DNA of 64,000 nt, from assembly GCF_900155565.1 (NCBI RefSeq), contig NZ_FUHM01000002.1, positions 2,108,001 to 2,172,000 on the forward strand, given 5' to 3'. The first letter of the stretch is position 1. Every line of letters starts with the position of its first letter. Made by a program: the position numbers and the translations under genes. Source of the stretch: Anaerosalibacter sp. Marseille-P3206 (GTDB taxonomy: Bacteria > Bacillota > Clostridia > Tissierellales > Sporanaerobacteraceae). The notes under the pieces were generated by a model. The model was not told the DNA's origin. It did not search any database and saw only the letters and a list, made by a program, of their open reading frames with translations. This document shows, piece after piece, positions 8,491 to 17,718 of this stretch.

Positions 8491-8556
8491 TGAGACTTTT
8501 ATGGGACTAAAATGGAATAAAACTGGAACCCTTTTGGTACTGTAATGAGACTTTAA
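8491..8556 (+). repeat. Six tandem 11-bp iterons, consensus TGGNAC-N5
   Basis: Exactly phased units are TGAGACTTTTA, TGGGACTAAAA, TGGAATAAAAC, TGGAACCCTTT, TGGTACTGTAA and TGAGACTTTAA. The first six bases are conserved and the last five vary. An 11-bp period places every unit on one face of the helix, as in multi-protomer protein binding. The array starts two bases after the ArpU-like gene. Confidence 0.75.
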
Positions 8557-8581
8557 GCCTGTTACACTCAATACAATAGGC

Positions 8582-8613
8582 AACCTCTGTTTGGAAAAAT
8601 GGAGGTTTTTTTA
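8582..8613 (+). terminator. Terminator after the polymerase/ArpU operon
   Basis: AACCTC...GAGGTT stem followed by seven T residues. Confidence 0.65.
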
Positions 8614-8636
8614 TGCCTAAATATAAGGTTTGAAGA

Positions 8637-8669
8637 AGACATGTGGCTCTTACACTTGTCTTTTTTTTG
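8637..8669 (+). terminator. Second terminator upstream of the sigma-like gene
   Basis: AGACATGTG and CACTTGTCT (one mismatch) with a 7-base loop and a run of eight T. It insulates the sigma-like gene at 8763 from the upstream operon. Confidence 0.65.
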
Positions 8670-8718
8670 CCCTAAATTGAGGTGAAACAGGTGAAATACA
8701 TTAGAGAACCTCCTCTTT

Positions 8719-8750
8719 GTGAATTTTAAATTGAAAATTTTAAATTCACA
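8719..8750. repeat. AT-rich inverted repeat just before a ribosome site
   Basis: GTGAATTTTAAAT and ATTTTAAATTCAC pair around a short loop and end at the AGGAGG of the next gene. The same GTGAATTTTAAATT core recurs at 42800-42813 upstream of purE, so it is probably a dispersed genomic repeat. Confidence 0.55.
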
Positions 8751-8762
8751 GGAGGAAAGAAA

Positions 8763-9200
8763 ATGAAAAAAGATAAAAAGAATTACTATCTCTTTATAGG
8801 GGATAAAAAAGTAGATGTAGCGGAGGAAATTTATAAAGAATATTGGAGTGAGACAAATAGAGAAAATTATCTTAAAAGGCTAGATAGACAGAATAAACTA
8901 AGTTATTTCTCAGAACTTGCGATAGAAGAAAAAGATAGAGCCTTTGAGGAGAGAGTTGCAGATAAAACTATTGACATCGAAAAATTAGTAGCAGTAAAAA
9001 TGCAAATAGAAGCACTTAATAAAGCCTTGAATAAATTAAGCCCAGAAGAAAGGGAAATTATTCAGGCTCTTTTTTTTGATGAAGTTCCCCAAAGAGATTT
9101 AGCAAAAAAATTAAATATTAGCCAAGGAGCAGTATTTAGAAGAAAAGAAAAAACCTTAAAGAAATTAAAAATCTTTTTAGAAGATTGGAAAGAAAAATAA
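8763..9200 (+). CDS. Sigma-70-like factor (region 4) of a mobile element
   Basis: 145 residues. The C-terminal half reads LNKALNKLSPEEREIIQALF, then VPQRDLAKKLNISQGAVFRR, a clear sigma region 4 helix-turn-helix. The N-terminal half is charged and lacks region 2. Proteins of this form sit beside recombinase genes in many Firmicute integrative elements and are thought to drive element genes. The start is ATG after AGGAGG. Confidence 0.75.
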   Translation: MKKDKKNYYLFIGDKKVDVAEEIYKEYWSETNRENYLKRLDRQNKLSYFSELAIEEKDRAFEERVADKTIDIEKLVAVKMQIEALNKALNKLSPEEREIIQALFFDEVPQRDLAKKLNISQGAVFRRKEKTLKKLKIFLEDWKEK

Positions 9201-9640
9201 AAAGTTTTAAAAAAAGCGAATCAAAGGGGTGGATTTTTCACTGTTATATATAAGGGACAAAATGCAGTCCTTTATATAACAATAAAAATTTATATATTTT
9301 GAACTTTGAAAACTAAATAGACCAGGACAAGACTTTATCCATTTATGAAGCCAGTAGAAACTACGCCATGACCATTTTGCTAAGGCCAAGCCTTGGTTTA
9401 AATACATACTTGCATAACGCTAAACGCAAAGGATAGAAAAATGTAAGCGATAAATAGTTTGCTACAAGAAATGATTGGCAACCTTTCTTGCAAAGATATA
9501 AATGGTGACAATGATACTTCTATACGTTGTTGCTCCCTATCGAGAAAAGGGGAGAGGTGAAATTCCTATGTAGCTGCCAAAGCACTTGTCAATGTCAAAA
9601 AACTTACATAAAAAATATTAAAGAAAGAAGAGGTATCAAG
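9201..9640 (+). other. Gene-free structured leader ahead of the recombinase operon
   Basis: About 440 bases without a convincing gene. It contains an AT-rich hairpin (AAGGGACAAAATGCAGTCCTT, arms near 9252 and 9269), a TTTGAAAACTAAATAG segment, a CTCCC...GGGGAG stem (9532-9553), and an AGGTGAAATTCCTATGTAG stretch. After that stretch the short frame AAKALVNVKKLT runs to a stop. From memory, similar stretches precede recombinases in other Firmicute elements. Function could be attenuation or an attachment region; neither is shown. Confidence 0.4.
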
Positions 9641-9871
9641 ATGAAAACTATAAAAAATAAAAATGAGAACTCTTCTTCTGTCAATTATAGATATAAAGAG
9701 GAATTATCAAAAGAAAGATATTTAGCTCAAGAACTAGAGGCAATACCTGAAGGTAGAAAGAATCTTTTTATCCAGGTAGGCAATGTTCTTGTTAATTGTT
9801 GTATAGGAGAGACAAAGGTTAGTATGGATGATTTTGTTGAAGATTTATGTAAATTAGAATTAAGGATTTAG
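9641..9871 (+). CDS. Small mobile-element protein of unknown function
   Basis: 76 residues from ATG 9641, chosen for the AGAGGTATCAAG site just upstream; longer forms from 9527 would run through the leader. It contains ELSKERYLAQELEAIPEGRK and VSMDDFVEDLCKLELRI, acidic and helical with no catalytic motif. Small proteins in this position between the sigma-like factor and the recombinases are common in such elements, possibly recombination directionality or regulatory factors (inference). Confidence 0.55.
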   Translation: MKTIKNKNENSSSVNYRYKEELSKERYLAQELEAIPEGRKNLFIQVGNVLVNCCIGETKVSMDDFVEDLCKLELRI

Positions 9872-9971
9872 GGTGCTGACAGATATATATAAGTGCGGTA
9901 AGATAAAAATATAAAGTTTCTGAAATCCTTAATAAATTGCACCCAAAATATTTATTAAGGAGAGAAGAGAA

Positions 9972-11648
9972 ATGGAAAGAACTAAAGCTTATATGTATCT
10001 TCGTCTATCAAGAGACGATGGTGATGAAGGTGAAAGCAATTCTATTACTAATCAAAGGGAGCTTATTAAAAGTTATGCTGACAAGGCAGGCTTTAAGATT
10101 ATCAAAGAATTTATTGATGATGGTTATACAGGCTCAAACTTTGACAGACCAGATTTTAAAAGAATGCTTCATGACCTAGAAAAGAAAGACTGTAAAACAA
10201 TTATTGTTAAAGACCTTTCAAGATTTGGAAGAGATTATATTGAGTCGGGAAAGTTTCTTCAGAAAACTTTTCCTCAAATGGGAGTCAGATTTATATCAGT
10301 TAATGATAACTATGATAGTGAAAGTGCTGATGTAAGTGACACACATCTTATTCTTCCTATAAAAAACTTTATTAATGATAGTTATTGCAGAGACATATCT
10401 ATGAAAGTAAAAAGTTCTCAAAAAACTAAAAGACAAAGAGGAGAATTCATAGGGGCATTTGCACCCTATGGATATAAGAAAAATAAGAAGCAAAAGAACC
10501 ATCTTATAGTTGACAGAAATGTATCTCATATAATAAGAAAGATATTTGAAATGAAAATTGAAGGCTACTCTTCAAAGGTTATAGCAGATGAGCTTAATAA
10601 ACTTGGGATCCAAACCCCTGGAACCTATAAGGAAAGCCAAGGTTCTAATTATTCAACAGGTTTTGCCAGTAATAAAAATAAATGGCAAGCAAAGATGATA
10701 AATAGGATTATTGAAAATAGGGTTTATATAGGGGTTCTTGAACAAGGAAAACGGACCAAGCTTAATTATAAGTCTAATAAAGAGATTAAGGTCTTAGAAG
10801 AGGATTGGATTAAGGTAGAAGGAACTCATGAAGCTATAGTGTCTGAAACTATGTTTAATGTAGCCAATAAGATGATGGGAAGAGATATCCTTAATAGAAA
10901 ATCAAAACCTGATTTTCTAACAGGTCTTCTTTATTGTGCAGATTGTGGGAATCAACTTATTAGAAGAAGGCAAAAAACAAAGGATGGTTATAAAATCTAT
11001 TATATCTGTGGTTTATACAATAGAGGAAATGGTTGTTCAAGACACAGTATAAGAGAGGAAGAAATTTTATCATTATTGGATTTTATCCTTAGGCAGCATA
11101 TAAAATATCAAGAAGAATTGTTTACACGAATAAGAGAAACTGATTTAAGTAAAACAAAATACCAACTGGATTTAGATGATTTAATTGCTGATAAGAAGAA
11201 GTATGAAACCCTTAGAAAATCTCTTTACCTTGATTTGGAAGATGGACTAATTGATGAAGATGAATTTCAGTCCTTTAGAAAAAGCTATCAGCTTAAAATT
11301 AAGGATATAGAGGGGCAGATGATAAGCAGAAAGAAAGCCTATGAAGAATTAAAAGATATACTTTCCTCTAAGGAAAACTGGCTTACTGATTTGGAGAAGT
11401 ATAAAAACATTGAAAGTATAGACAGGCAAACCCTCGCTTTATTTGTAGATAGGATATTGGTAGAGGAAAAAGACCAAGAAGGTAGATCTAGAATAGCAGT
11501 ATTTTTTAATGATATGGAAAAACTAGATATATTAAAGAGAATAATAAGTGGAGTAAAGAAAGGCAATGCTTCAAACCTTATTTCCTTTAACACGATAGCT
11601 ACTAAGAACTTAACCACTCCAAGAGAGGGGGTAGTTGTTAATGGCTAG
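9972..11648 (+). CDS. Large serine recombinase 1
   Basis: 558 residues. The resolvase-type catalytic domain starts YMYLRLSRDDGD with nucleophile Ser13, and has LSRFGRDYIESG. The recombinase domain follows (GAFAPYGYKK onward, about 155-270), then a zinc ribbon with CADCG and YYICG...C (about 316-355), then a coiled-coil tail (about 385-470). It cuts and rejoins attachment sites for integration or excision. The gene overlaps recombinase 2 by 8 bases, implying translational coupling and perhaps a joint complex. Confidence 0.92.
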   Translation: MERTKAYMYLRLSRDDGDEGESNSITNQRELIKSYADKAGFKIIKEFIDDGYTGSNFDRPDFKRMLHDLEKKDCKTIIVKDLSRFGRDYIESGKFLQKTFPQMGVRFISVNDNYDSESADVSDTHLILPIKNFINDSYCRDISMKVKSSQKTKRQRGEFIGAFAPYGYKKNKKQKNHLIVDRNVSHIIRKIFEMKIEGYSSKVIADELNKLGIQTPGTYKESQGSNYSTGFASNKNKWQAKMINRIIENRVYIGVLEQGKRTKLNYKSNKEIKVLEEDWIKVEGTHEAIVSETMFNVANKMMGRDILNRKSKPDFLTGLLYCADCGNQLIRRRQKTKDGYKIYYICGLYNRGNGCSRHSIREEEILSLLDFILRQHIKYQEELFTRIRETDLSKTKYQLDLDDLIADKKKYETLRKSLYLDLEDGLIDEDEFQSFRKSYQLKIKDIEGQMISRKKAYEELKDILSSKENWLTDLEKYKNIESIDRQTLALFVDRILVEEKDQEGRSRIAVFFNDMEKLDILKRIISGVKKGNASNLISFNTIATKNLTTPREGVVVNG

Positions 11649-13308
11649 AATATCTAGAAGGAATCTTATAAAGACAGAAGAAAAGAAAACTCTTAGTTCA
11701 TTTAGGGCTGGAATTTATACTAGGCTCTCACAAGAAAGAACAGAGGAATGGAGGAATAAATCATCTTCTATTGAAACCCAAATTGAAATCTGTCAGGAAT
11801 ATGCCAACAGTGAAAATATGAATTTAGTCAAGGTTTATACAGACTATGAGTATTCTGGAACAAATTTTGACAGGCCTGGATATATTGAAATGATGGATGA
11901 TGTGAGAAGTGGTCTTATAAATTGTATTATAATAAGAGACCTATCACGACTTGGTAGAGAGCATCTTGAAATGGGCAGACTTGTAGACAAGGTATTTCCC
12001 TTTTTAGGAGTAAGATTTATTTCTGTAGTAGATAAGATCGATACAGAAAGAGGTATTGATGCAAAATTATCCTTTGAAATGCTAATAAAGAACCTTATAA
12101 ATTACATGTATGCAAAAGATATTGGTTATAAGGTTAAAACAAGCAAAAGGCTAAATGCCAAGCAAGGATTCTTTATAGGTTCAACTCCACCATTTGGTTA
12201 TAAGGTAGTAGAAAAAGATGGTGGAAGAAAACTTGAGCCTGATGAAGTAAGCAAAAAGATAATAGAGAGAATATTTACTAGATATGTAGCTGGTGAAAAT
12301 ACATTTAAAATTGCTAAAGAGCTTAACGAAGATAATATTTCTACATCAAGTGCCTATAATAAAACAGGTAATATTATGCGTGAACCTGGAGAGCCACAAT
12401 GGAGGAAAGGTACAATAGCAAATATGCTTAGGCAAAGAGTTTATACAGGATGTCTTGTTCAAGGAACTAAGGAAAATGTCCAAGGTAAAAAGTCTGGCCA
12501 TTATAGGCAAAAGCCTAAAGATGAATGGATAGTTGTAGAAGATACTCATGAAGCTATAATTACAAAGGATCTATTTATAGCAGCTCAGGAGATACTGGAT
12601 AATAATAAGGGAAAAGATCATTTTAAAATAACAAGACATGATCTTAAAAGAGAGCCAATTAATAAATATAAAGGCCTAATATTTGATGGCAATACTAAGC
12701 TTATTTTAAAAAGAAATTGTATAAAAAGTAGAAAGAAGAATGCTAAGTTCTACTATTATAAATTTACAAATGAAGAAAACAATGGGGTTATACTAGAAAC
12801 ACCCTATATTTCTATCATGGAAGAGGATTTAGATAGATTAGTTATAAATAAACTAAGGAATGTATTGAGTATTGATGCAAGTGGAGCAGATTGTAAAGAT
12901 AGAATAATTGATATAAGCAAGATGAATATTGAGGTAGTAGAAAAACATCGGATATCCCTTTCGCTTAAGATTTCTAAGCTTAATTCGGAATTAAAAAAGT
13001 TATATGAAGCCTATAGTTTAGGAAAGCTTGAAAAGGAAGAATACCTAGAAGAAAGGATATTAAATAGAAATAGATTAAACGCCTATGAAAAAGAATTAAG
13101 TAATCTTGATTTAGAAATTCTATCTATAGAGGCTAAGACTGAAGAAGAGTTAGAGCTATTTGATTATTTAACTTCCTATAAGGATATTAAACTGGATGAA
13201 GAAATTATCCCTAAATACATTAACCGTATTGATGTATATGATAATGAAACTATAAAAATTAGTTTAAAGGGCTATCTGGCTGGGAAGGAGATGAAATCAA
13301 ATGAATAA
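11641..13308 (+). CDS. Large serine recombinase 2, zinc ribbon cysteines lost
   Basis: About 555 residues from ATG 11641 (GAGAGGGGG site upstream, inside gene 1). Catalytic motifs are intact: GIYTRLSQERTE with Ser30, LSRLGREHLEMG, and SFEMLIKNLINYMYAKDI. Where the zinc ribbon is expected (KYKGLIFDGNTKLILKRN, then NAKFYYYKFTN) the paired cysteines are missing. A coiled-coil tail follows. DNA binding may therefore differ from its neighbours, or it may act as a partner subunit. It overlaps recombinase 3 by 8 bases. Confidence 0.9.
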   Translation: MARISRRNLIKTEEKKTLSSFRAGIYTRLSQERTEEWRNKSSSIETQIEICQEYANSENMNLVKVYTDYEYSGTNFDRPGYIEMMDDVRSGLINCIIIRDLSRLGREHLEMGRLVDKVFPFLGVRFISVVDKIDTERGIDAKLSFEMLIKNLINYMYAKDIGYKVKTSKRLNAKQGFFIGSTPPFGYKVVEKDGGRKLEPDEVSKKIIERIFTRYVAGENTFKIAKELNEDNISTSSAYNKTGNIMREPGEPQWRKGTIANMLRQRVYTGCLVQGTKENVQGKKSGHYRQKPKDEWIVVEDTHEAIITKDLFIAAQEILDNNKGKDHFKITRHDLKREPINKYKGLIFDGNTKLILKRNCIKSRKKNAKFYYYKFTNEENNGVILETPYISIMEEDLDRLVINKLRNVLSIDASGADCKDRIIDISKMNIEVVEKHRISLSLKISKLNSELKKLYEAYSLGKLEKEEYLEERILNRNRLNAYEKELSNLDLEILSIEAKTEEELELFDYLTSYKDIKLDEEIIPKYINRIDVYDNETIKISLKGYLAGKEMKSNE

Positions 13309-14785
13309 CATTGCTATTTATATGAGGATTTCTTTTTCTGAAAGAGATAGACAAAAACAAACAGAAGAAACTATAAATTCTCAAAGAAATATAATTAAGC
13401 ATTTCATCTTTAATGACCAAGAACTAAAAAAAGCAAATATAGAAGAATTTGTTGATGAAGGCTATAGTGTAAGTACTACTTCAAGACCAGGACTTGATAT
13501 GCTCCTTAAAAAAGTAAGGGGACAAGAGATTAACTGTATTATAGTAAAAGACATGTCACGATTTATGAGAAATTATATTGAAATAGGGGACTATCTTGAA
13601 AACATCTTTCCTTTTATGGGAGTTAGATTTATAGCAATAAATGATGGCTATGATAGTGATAAGGAAGGCCATAATGGTACAGAGCTAGATATTCAATTTA
13701 AAAATCTTCTTAATGATTATTATAGTAGAGATATTTCAGAAAAGATGACTACTGCCCTTTACACAGCTAGAAAGCAGGGGAAATATACCACAGGAACACC
13801 GCCATATGGATATCTAAAAGATCCTAAAAATAAGTACAAGCTTATCATTGATGAATCGGTTTCAGATAATGTCAGATATATATTCCAGCTTATCCTTGAA
13901 GGATATACTTTAAATGAAACTGCGAAAATCCTTAATGATGAAGGTGTTATTACTGCTAGAGCAAGAAGAAACCAGATTAAAGGCTATGACTCATATTCTA
14001 ATAGGTGGTTTTCTACTGTAGAGCAAACAATATGGTCTCATAGTATGGTTAGAAGGATTTTAAAAAATGAAGTATATACTGGAACAATGGTCTTTAATAA
14101 GACAAGCAAAAGTAAGCTTGATGGTGGTAGTGTTACTTATCATCCTAAGGAAGAATGGGAAAAGATTTACAATAACCATGAAGCCATTATAAGCAAAGAA
14201 ACCTTTGATAGGGTAAGTGAACTACTAAAATCAAGGCATAAAAATAAATTCTATGGTGGAAAGAGCAAATATAAAAACAGTCCTATTGCTCCCTTTGTAA
14301 GATGCAACAAGTGCGGTTATAAAATAAGATTTCTTAAAAGTTCCAATGGAAAAGAGTTAATAGGTATAAATCTCTACTGTTATTATTGCAGGATGCTAGA
14401 CCAGGAAGAAAAGTTGCCTCATTATAAGGATTTAGAAGAGGATGTCTTTAAAATTCTTAAAGATAGGTTTCACACAGATAAGGCAGAAAAAGAAAGACTC
14501 CTAAAGGAACAGAAAAAACTCTATGATAAGAATGATGAACTTTTAAAGAAGAAAAGAATAGAATTTGAAAATTATAAGTTTGGTAAGATTTCAAGAGAAG
14601 CTTTTATAGGCTTAAAAGATCAATTAGAAGAATCCACTGAAGAGAATAATAAACGTATAAAAGTTATTGATAAGGAACTGAAAGAAAGTGGAAGTATAGA
14701 AAGTCTTACTGAAGATGTAGTAGCTAAATATATTAAAACAATATACATTTCAGGTAAAGGAATAGAAAAAATAGAATATTGTTAG
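13301..14785 (+). CDS. Large serine recombinase 3
   Basis: 494 residues with AIYMRISFSERDRQ (Ser11), DMSRFMRNYIEIGDYL, a recombinase domain beginning TGTPPYGYLKDP, and a complete zinc ribbon CNKCG...CYYC near residues 335-365. The coiled-coil tail is shorter than in the other two. As the last gene it lies about 85 bases from the element/chromosome junction, as expected for an integrase gene at the end of its element. Confidence 0.92.
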   Translation: MNNIAIYMRISFSERDRQKQTEETINSQRNIIKHFIFNDQELKKANIEEFVDEGYSVSTTSRPGLDMLLKKVRGQEINCIIVKDMSRFMRNYIEIGDYLENIFPFMGVRFIAINDGYDSDKEGHNGTELDIQFKNLLNDYYSRDISEKMTTALYTARKQGKYTTGTPPYGYLKDPKNKYKLIIDESVSDNVRYIFQLILEGYTLNETAKILNDEGVITARARRNQIKGYDSYSNRWFSTVEQTIWSHSMVRRILKNEVYTGTMVFNKTSKSKLDGGSVTYHPKEEWEKIYNNHEAIISKETFDRVSELLKSRHKNKFYGGKSKYKNSPIAPFVRCNKCGYKIRFLKSSNGKELIGINLYCYYCRMLDQEEKLPHYKDLEEDVFKILKDRFHTDKAEKERLLKEQKKLYDKNDELLKKKRIEFENYKFGKISREAFIGLKDQLEESTEENNKRIKVIDKELKESGSIESLTEDVVAKYIKTIYISGKGIEKIEYC

Positions 14786-14793
14786 TAGAATAG

Positions 14794-14824
14794 AAGGAGA
14801 TCAATTAATCGTGGTCTCCTTTTA
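14794..14824 (+). terminator. Terminator at the end of the recombinase operon
   Basis: AAGGAGA and TCTCCTT arms flank a 14-base loop and are followed by TTTT. Confidence 0.65.
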
Positions 14825-14871
14825 CTATAAAGTTTTTTAGGAAAAATAGCATCATTCGCTTGACACGATAG

Positions 14872-17559
14872 GGAACGGGAAAGACCTACGTATATCTTAG
14901 GACTATAATGGAATTAAACAAAAAGTATGGGTTTAAAAAATTTATAATAGTAGTACCTTCTATTGCTATTAAAGAAGGTGTTTATAAATCTCTTCAAATG
15001 ACTGAGGATGATTTTAGGATGCTTTATAAAAATGAGCCTTATGAATATTTTGAATATAATTCTGACGATTTAGAAGAGGTTAGAAATTTTGCCACAAGCA
15101 ATAATATACAAATAATGATTATTAATATTCAGGCTTTTAATAAGAATTTTACTAAAAAAGGCTTGGGTAATATTATTCATAGAAACAATGATAAGTTAAG
15201 TGGTAATAAACCTATTGAGCTTATAGGGGAGACTAATCCAATTGTTATAGTAGATGAACCTCAATCTGTAATAAGTACTACTAATGCAAAGAAGGCAGTT
15301 AAATCATTAAATCCTCTATGTCTTTTAAGATATTCTGCTACTCATAGAGAAAAGATAAATTTAATGTATAAATTAGATGCTATTGATGCTTACGAAAGAA
15401 AATTAGTTAAACAGATAGAAGTAGCAAGTATTACAAGTGAAGACGATCACAATACTCCTTATATTAAACTTCTTAGTGTAGACAATAAGAAAAGCCCTAT
15501 TACTGCCAAAGTAGAAATAGATGCAATGGAAAATGGGAAATTAAAGAGAAAGTCTATAACTGTAAGGCAAAATGATGATTTATTTAGATTATCAGGGGGA
15601 AGGGATCTCTATAGTGGCTATATAATCAACGATATATATTGTGAAGAAGGAAATGAATATATAGATTTTACTAGTCAAGAAGATATAATTCCATTGGGAC
15701 AAAATATAGGTGGAATAGATGATGATATTATTAAAAGGGCTCAAATAAGAATGACCATTGAAGAACATTTAGAAAAGGAACTTAGGCTAAATAAAGAAGG
15801 TGTAAAGGTATTAAGTTTATTCTTTATAGATAAGGTAGATAATTATAGGATTTATAATGAAGATGGAAGTATAGGAAATGGGAAATATGCACAATGGTTT
15901 GAGGAAGAATATAGAAGACTTTTAGATAAACCTAAATATCAAAAATTATTAAATGGTGAAGATATAGATAGGCATATTAAAGATTCTCATAATGGATATT
16001 TTGCAAAAGACAATCAGGGAAGGATAAAGGATTCAAAAACCGGAAGCTCAAAAGATGATGAAGATACTTATAATTTAATTATGAAAGATAAGGAAAAACT
16101 ATTAAGTTTCGATTCTAAACTTAGATTTATATTTTCTCACTCAGCTTTAAAGGAAGGATGGGACAATCCTAATGTATTTCAAATCTGCACATTAAATGAA
16201 ACTAAATCTACTACTAAAAAAAGACAAGAGATTGGGAGAGGTCTTAGACTTTCTGTTAAACAAGATGGTACAAGAACTGAAGGTTTTGATATAAATACAT
16301 TAACTATAATGGCTAATGAATCCTATGAAGATTTTGCAAAGAGTCTACAAAAAGAGTATGAAGATGATGCAGGAATTAGATTTGGATTTATTGAAAAACA
16401 CAGTTTTGCAAATATAAAAGTTGAAAAATATGGAGAAACAAAGTATATCGGAGAGGAAAGATCTAAGAAGATATTTGAAAATCTTTTAGAAAATAAATAT
16501 ATAGAAAAGGATGGCAAGGTTACTAGAAAACTTCAAGTAGCAATGAAGGAGAATTTATTTGAAGTAGACAAGGAGTTTAAAGATATAGAAGAGGATATTA
16601 AAATTCTCCTTGAAAAGATGGTTTCAGGTGTTAAAATTAAAGATCGTAATGATAAGAGAATAGTTAAACCTAAGAAGGAAGTTATATTATCTCCAGAGTT
16701 TCAAGAGCTATGGGATAATATAAAATACAAGACTAATTATTCTGTTAGTGTGGATTCTGAAAAACTTATTAAGGAATGTGCTATTGATATAAAGAAAAAT
16801 GTAAAAATAGATAGAGCAAAGATCTTGTATGAAAAGGGAAAATCTGATATTAGTGAAGCTGGAGTTATAATGAGAGAAGATAGTAGAAAATTGGAAGTCA
16901 TAGATTCTAATTATGATAGATTGCCGGATATGCTTACTATTCTTCAAAATCAGACTGATTTAACAAGAAAAACTATTGCTAGAATTTTAGATAGATCAGG
17001 AACATTGAAAGATTTTAAAATAAATCCTCAAAAGTATATTGAAGAAGTTGCTAGTATTATAAATAGAAAAAAGAGATTACTTTTAGTTGATGGTATTAAA
17101 TATACTAGGATTGGTGATGAAGCTTATAGTTGTCAGGAACTATTTTTGAATAAAGAGCTTACAGGTTATCTATCAAAAAATCTATATGAAGCTAGAAAAT
17201 CTACCCATGAGTATGTAGTATATGATTCTGATAGAGAAAGAACTTTTGCTGAAAGTTTTGATTCTAACAATATTATAAAATTATATACAAAACTTCCATC
17301 TGAATTTAAAATAAAAACCCCATTAGGATCATATAATCCAGATTGGGCTATTTTAGTTGAAGAAGAAGGAAATGAAAAGTTATATTTTGTTGTAGAAACA
17401 AAGGGAAGTGTAAAATCCGAAGATTTAAGGGATGTAGAAGAAAGAAAGATTATTTGTGGAAGAGAACATTTTAAAGCTTTAAATACAGATGTGGAGTTTG
17501 AAGCATATGATGATAGTAATAAATTATTAGATGATATGCATATTAAGTTAAATAGATAA
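14872..17559 (+). pseudogene. Type III restriction enzyme Res subunit, 5'-truncated at the P-loop
   Basis: From base 14872 the frame reads GTGKTYVYLRTIMELNKKYG, the Walker A motif, immediately preceded by an in-frame TAG. The first usable ATG is 14908, after the motif. Downstream parts look intact: DEPQ box (VIVDEPQSV), motif III (RYSATHREK), HSALKEGWDNPNVFQI, motif VI (RQEIGRGLRLS), and a C-terminal PD-ExK nuclease (NPDW at residues 810-813 and ETKG at 830-833 from ATG 14908). The N-terminal helicase part and any mod gene are absent from the window. Without Walker A it cannot hydrolyse ATP, so it should be inactive unless excision of the upstream element restores it. Confidence 0.85.
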
Positions 17560-17686
17560 GAAATATTTTAACGAATGCATTCAAGGAGAATATATTGGCA
17601 TTTAAATCCGTTGGATAAATGTAGTTGAGATTAACAAATTGATGTAAATATGTATGGTAAGAGTAATCATTTTCAATAAAATTTGA

Positions 17687-17712
17687 TATAATATAAATAA
17701 AAGAAAGGAGGT
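17687..17712 (+). promoter_or_regulatory. -10 box and ribosome site of the XRE-ImmA/DUF4411 pair
   Basis: TATAAT at 17687-17692 is followed by AAAGGAGG before ATG 17719. No convincing -35 is seen, so activator or antitoxin-dependent expression is possible. The rest of 17560-17686 holds nothing recognisable. Confidence 0.5.
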
Positions 17713-17718
17713 TTCCAT

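Noticed and set aside
8489-8762. CRISPR-like array at the 11-bp repeats
   Set aside because: The units are contiguous with no spacers, and far too short for CRISPR repeats.
9533-9541. Inverted 9-bp match CGATAGGGA between the leader (9533-9541) and the Res junction (14863-14871) as paired attachment sites
   Set aside because: Too short to exceed chance in a 5-kb search, and inverted rather than direct; kept only as a note.
9937-10179. Frame overlapping the start of recombinase 1
   Set aside because: Out-of-frame shadow of the catalytic domain; the ribosome site and motifs belong to ATG 9972.
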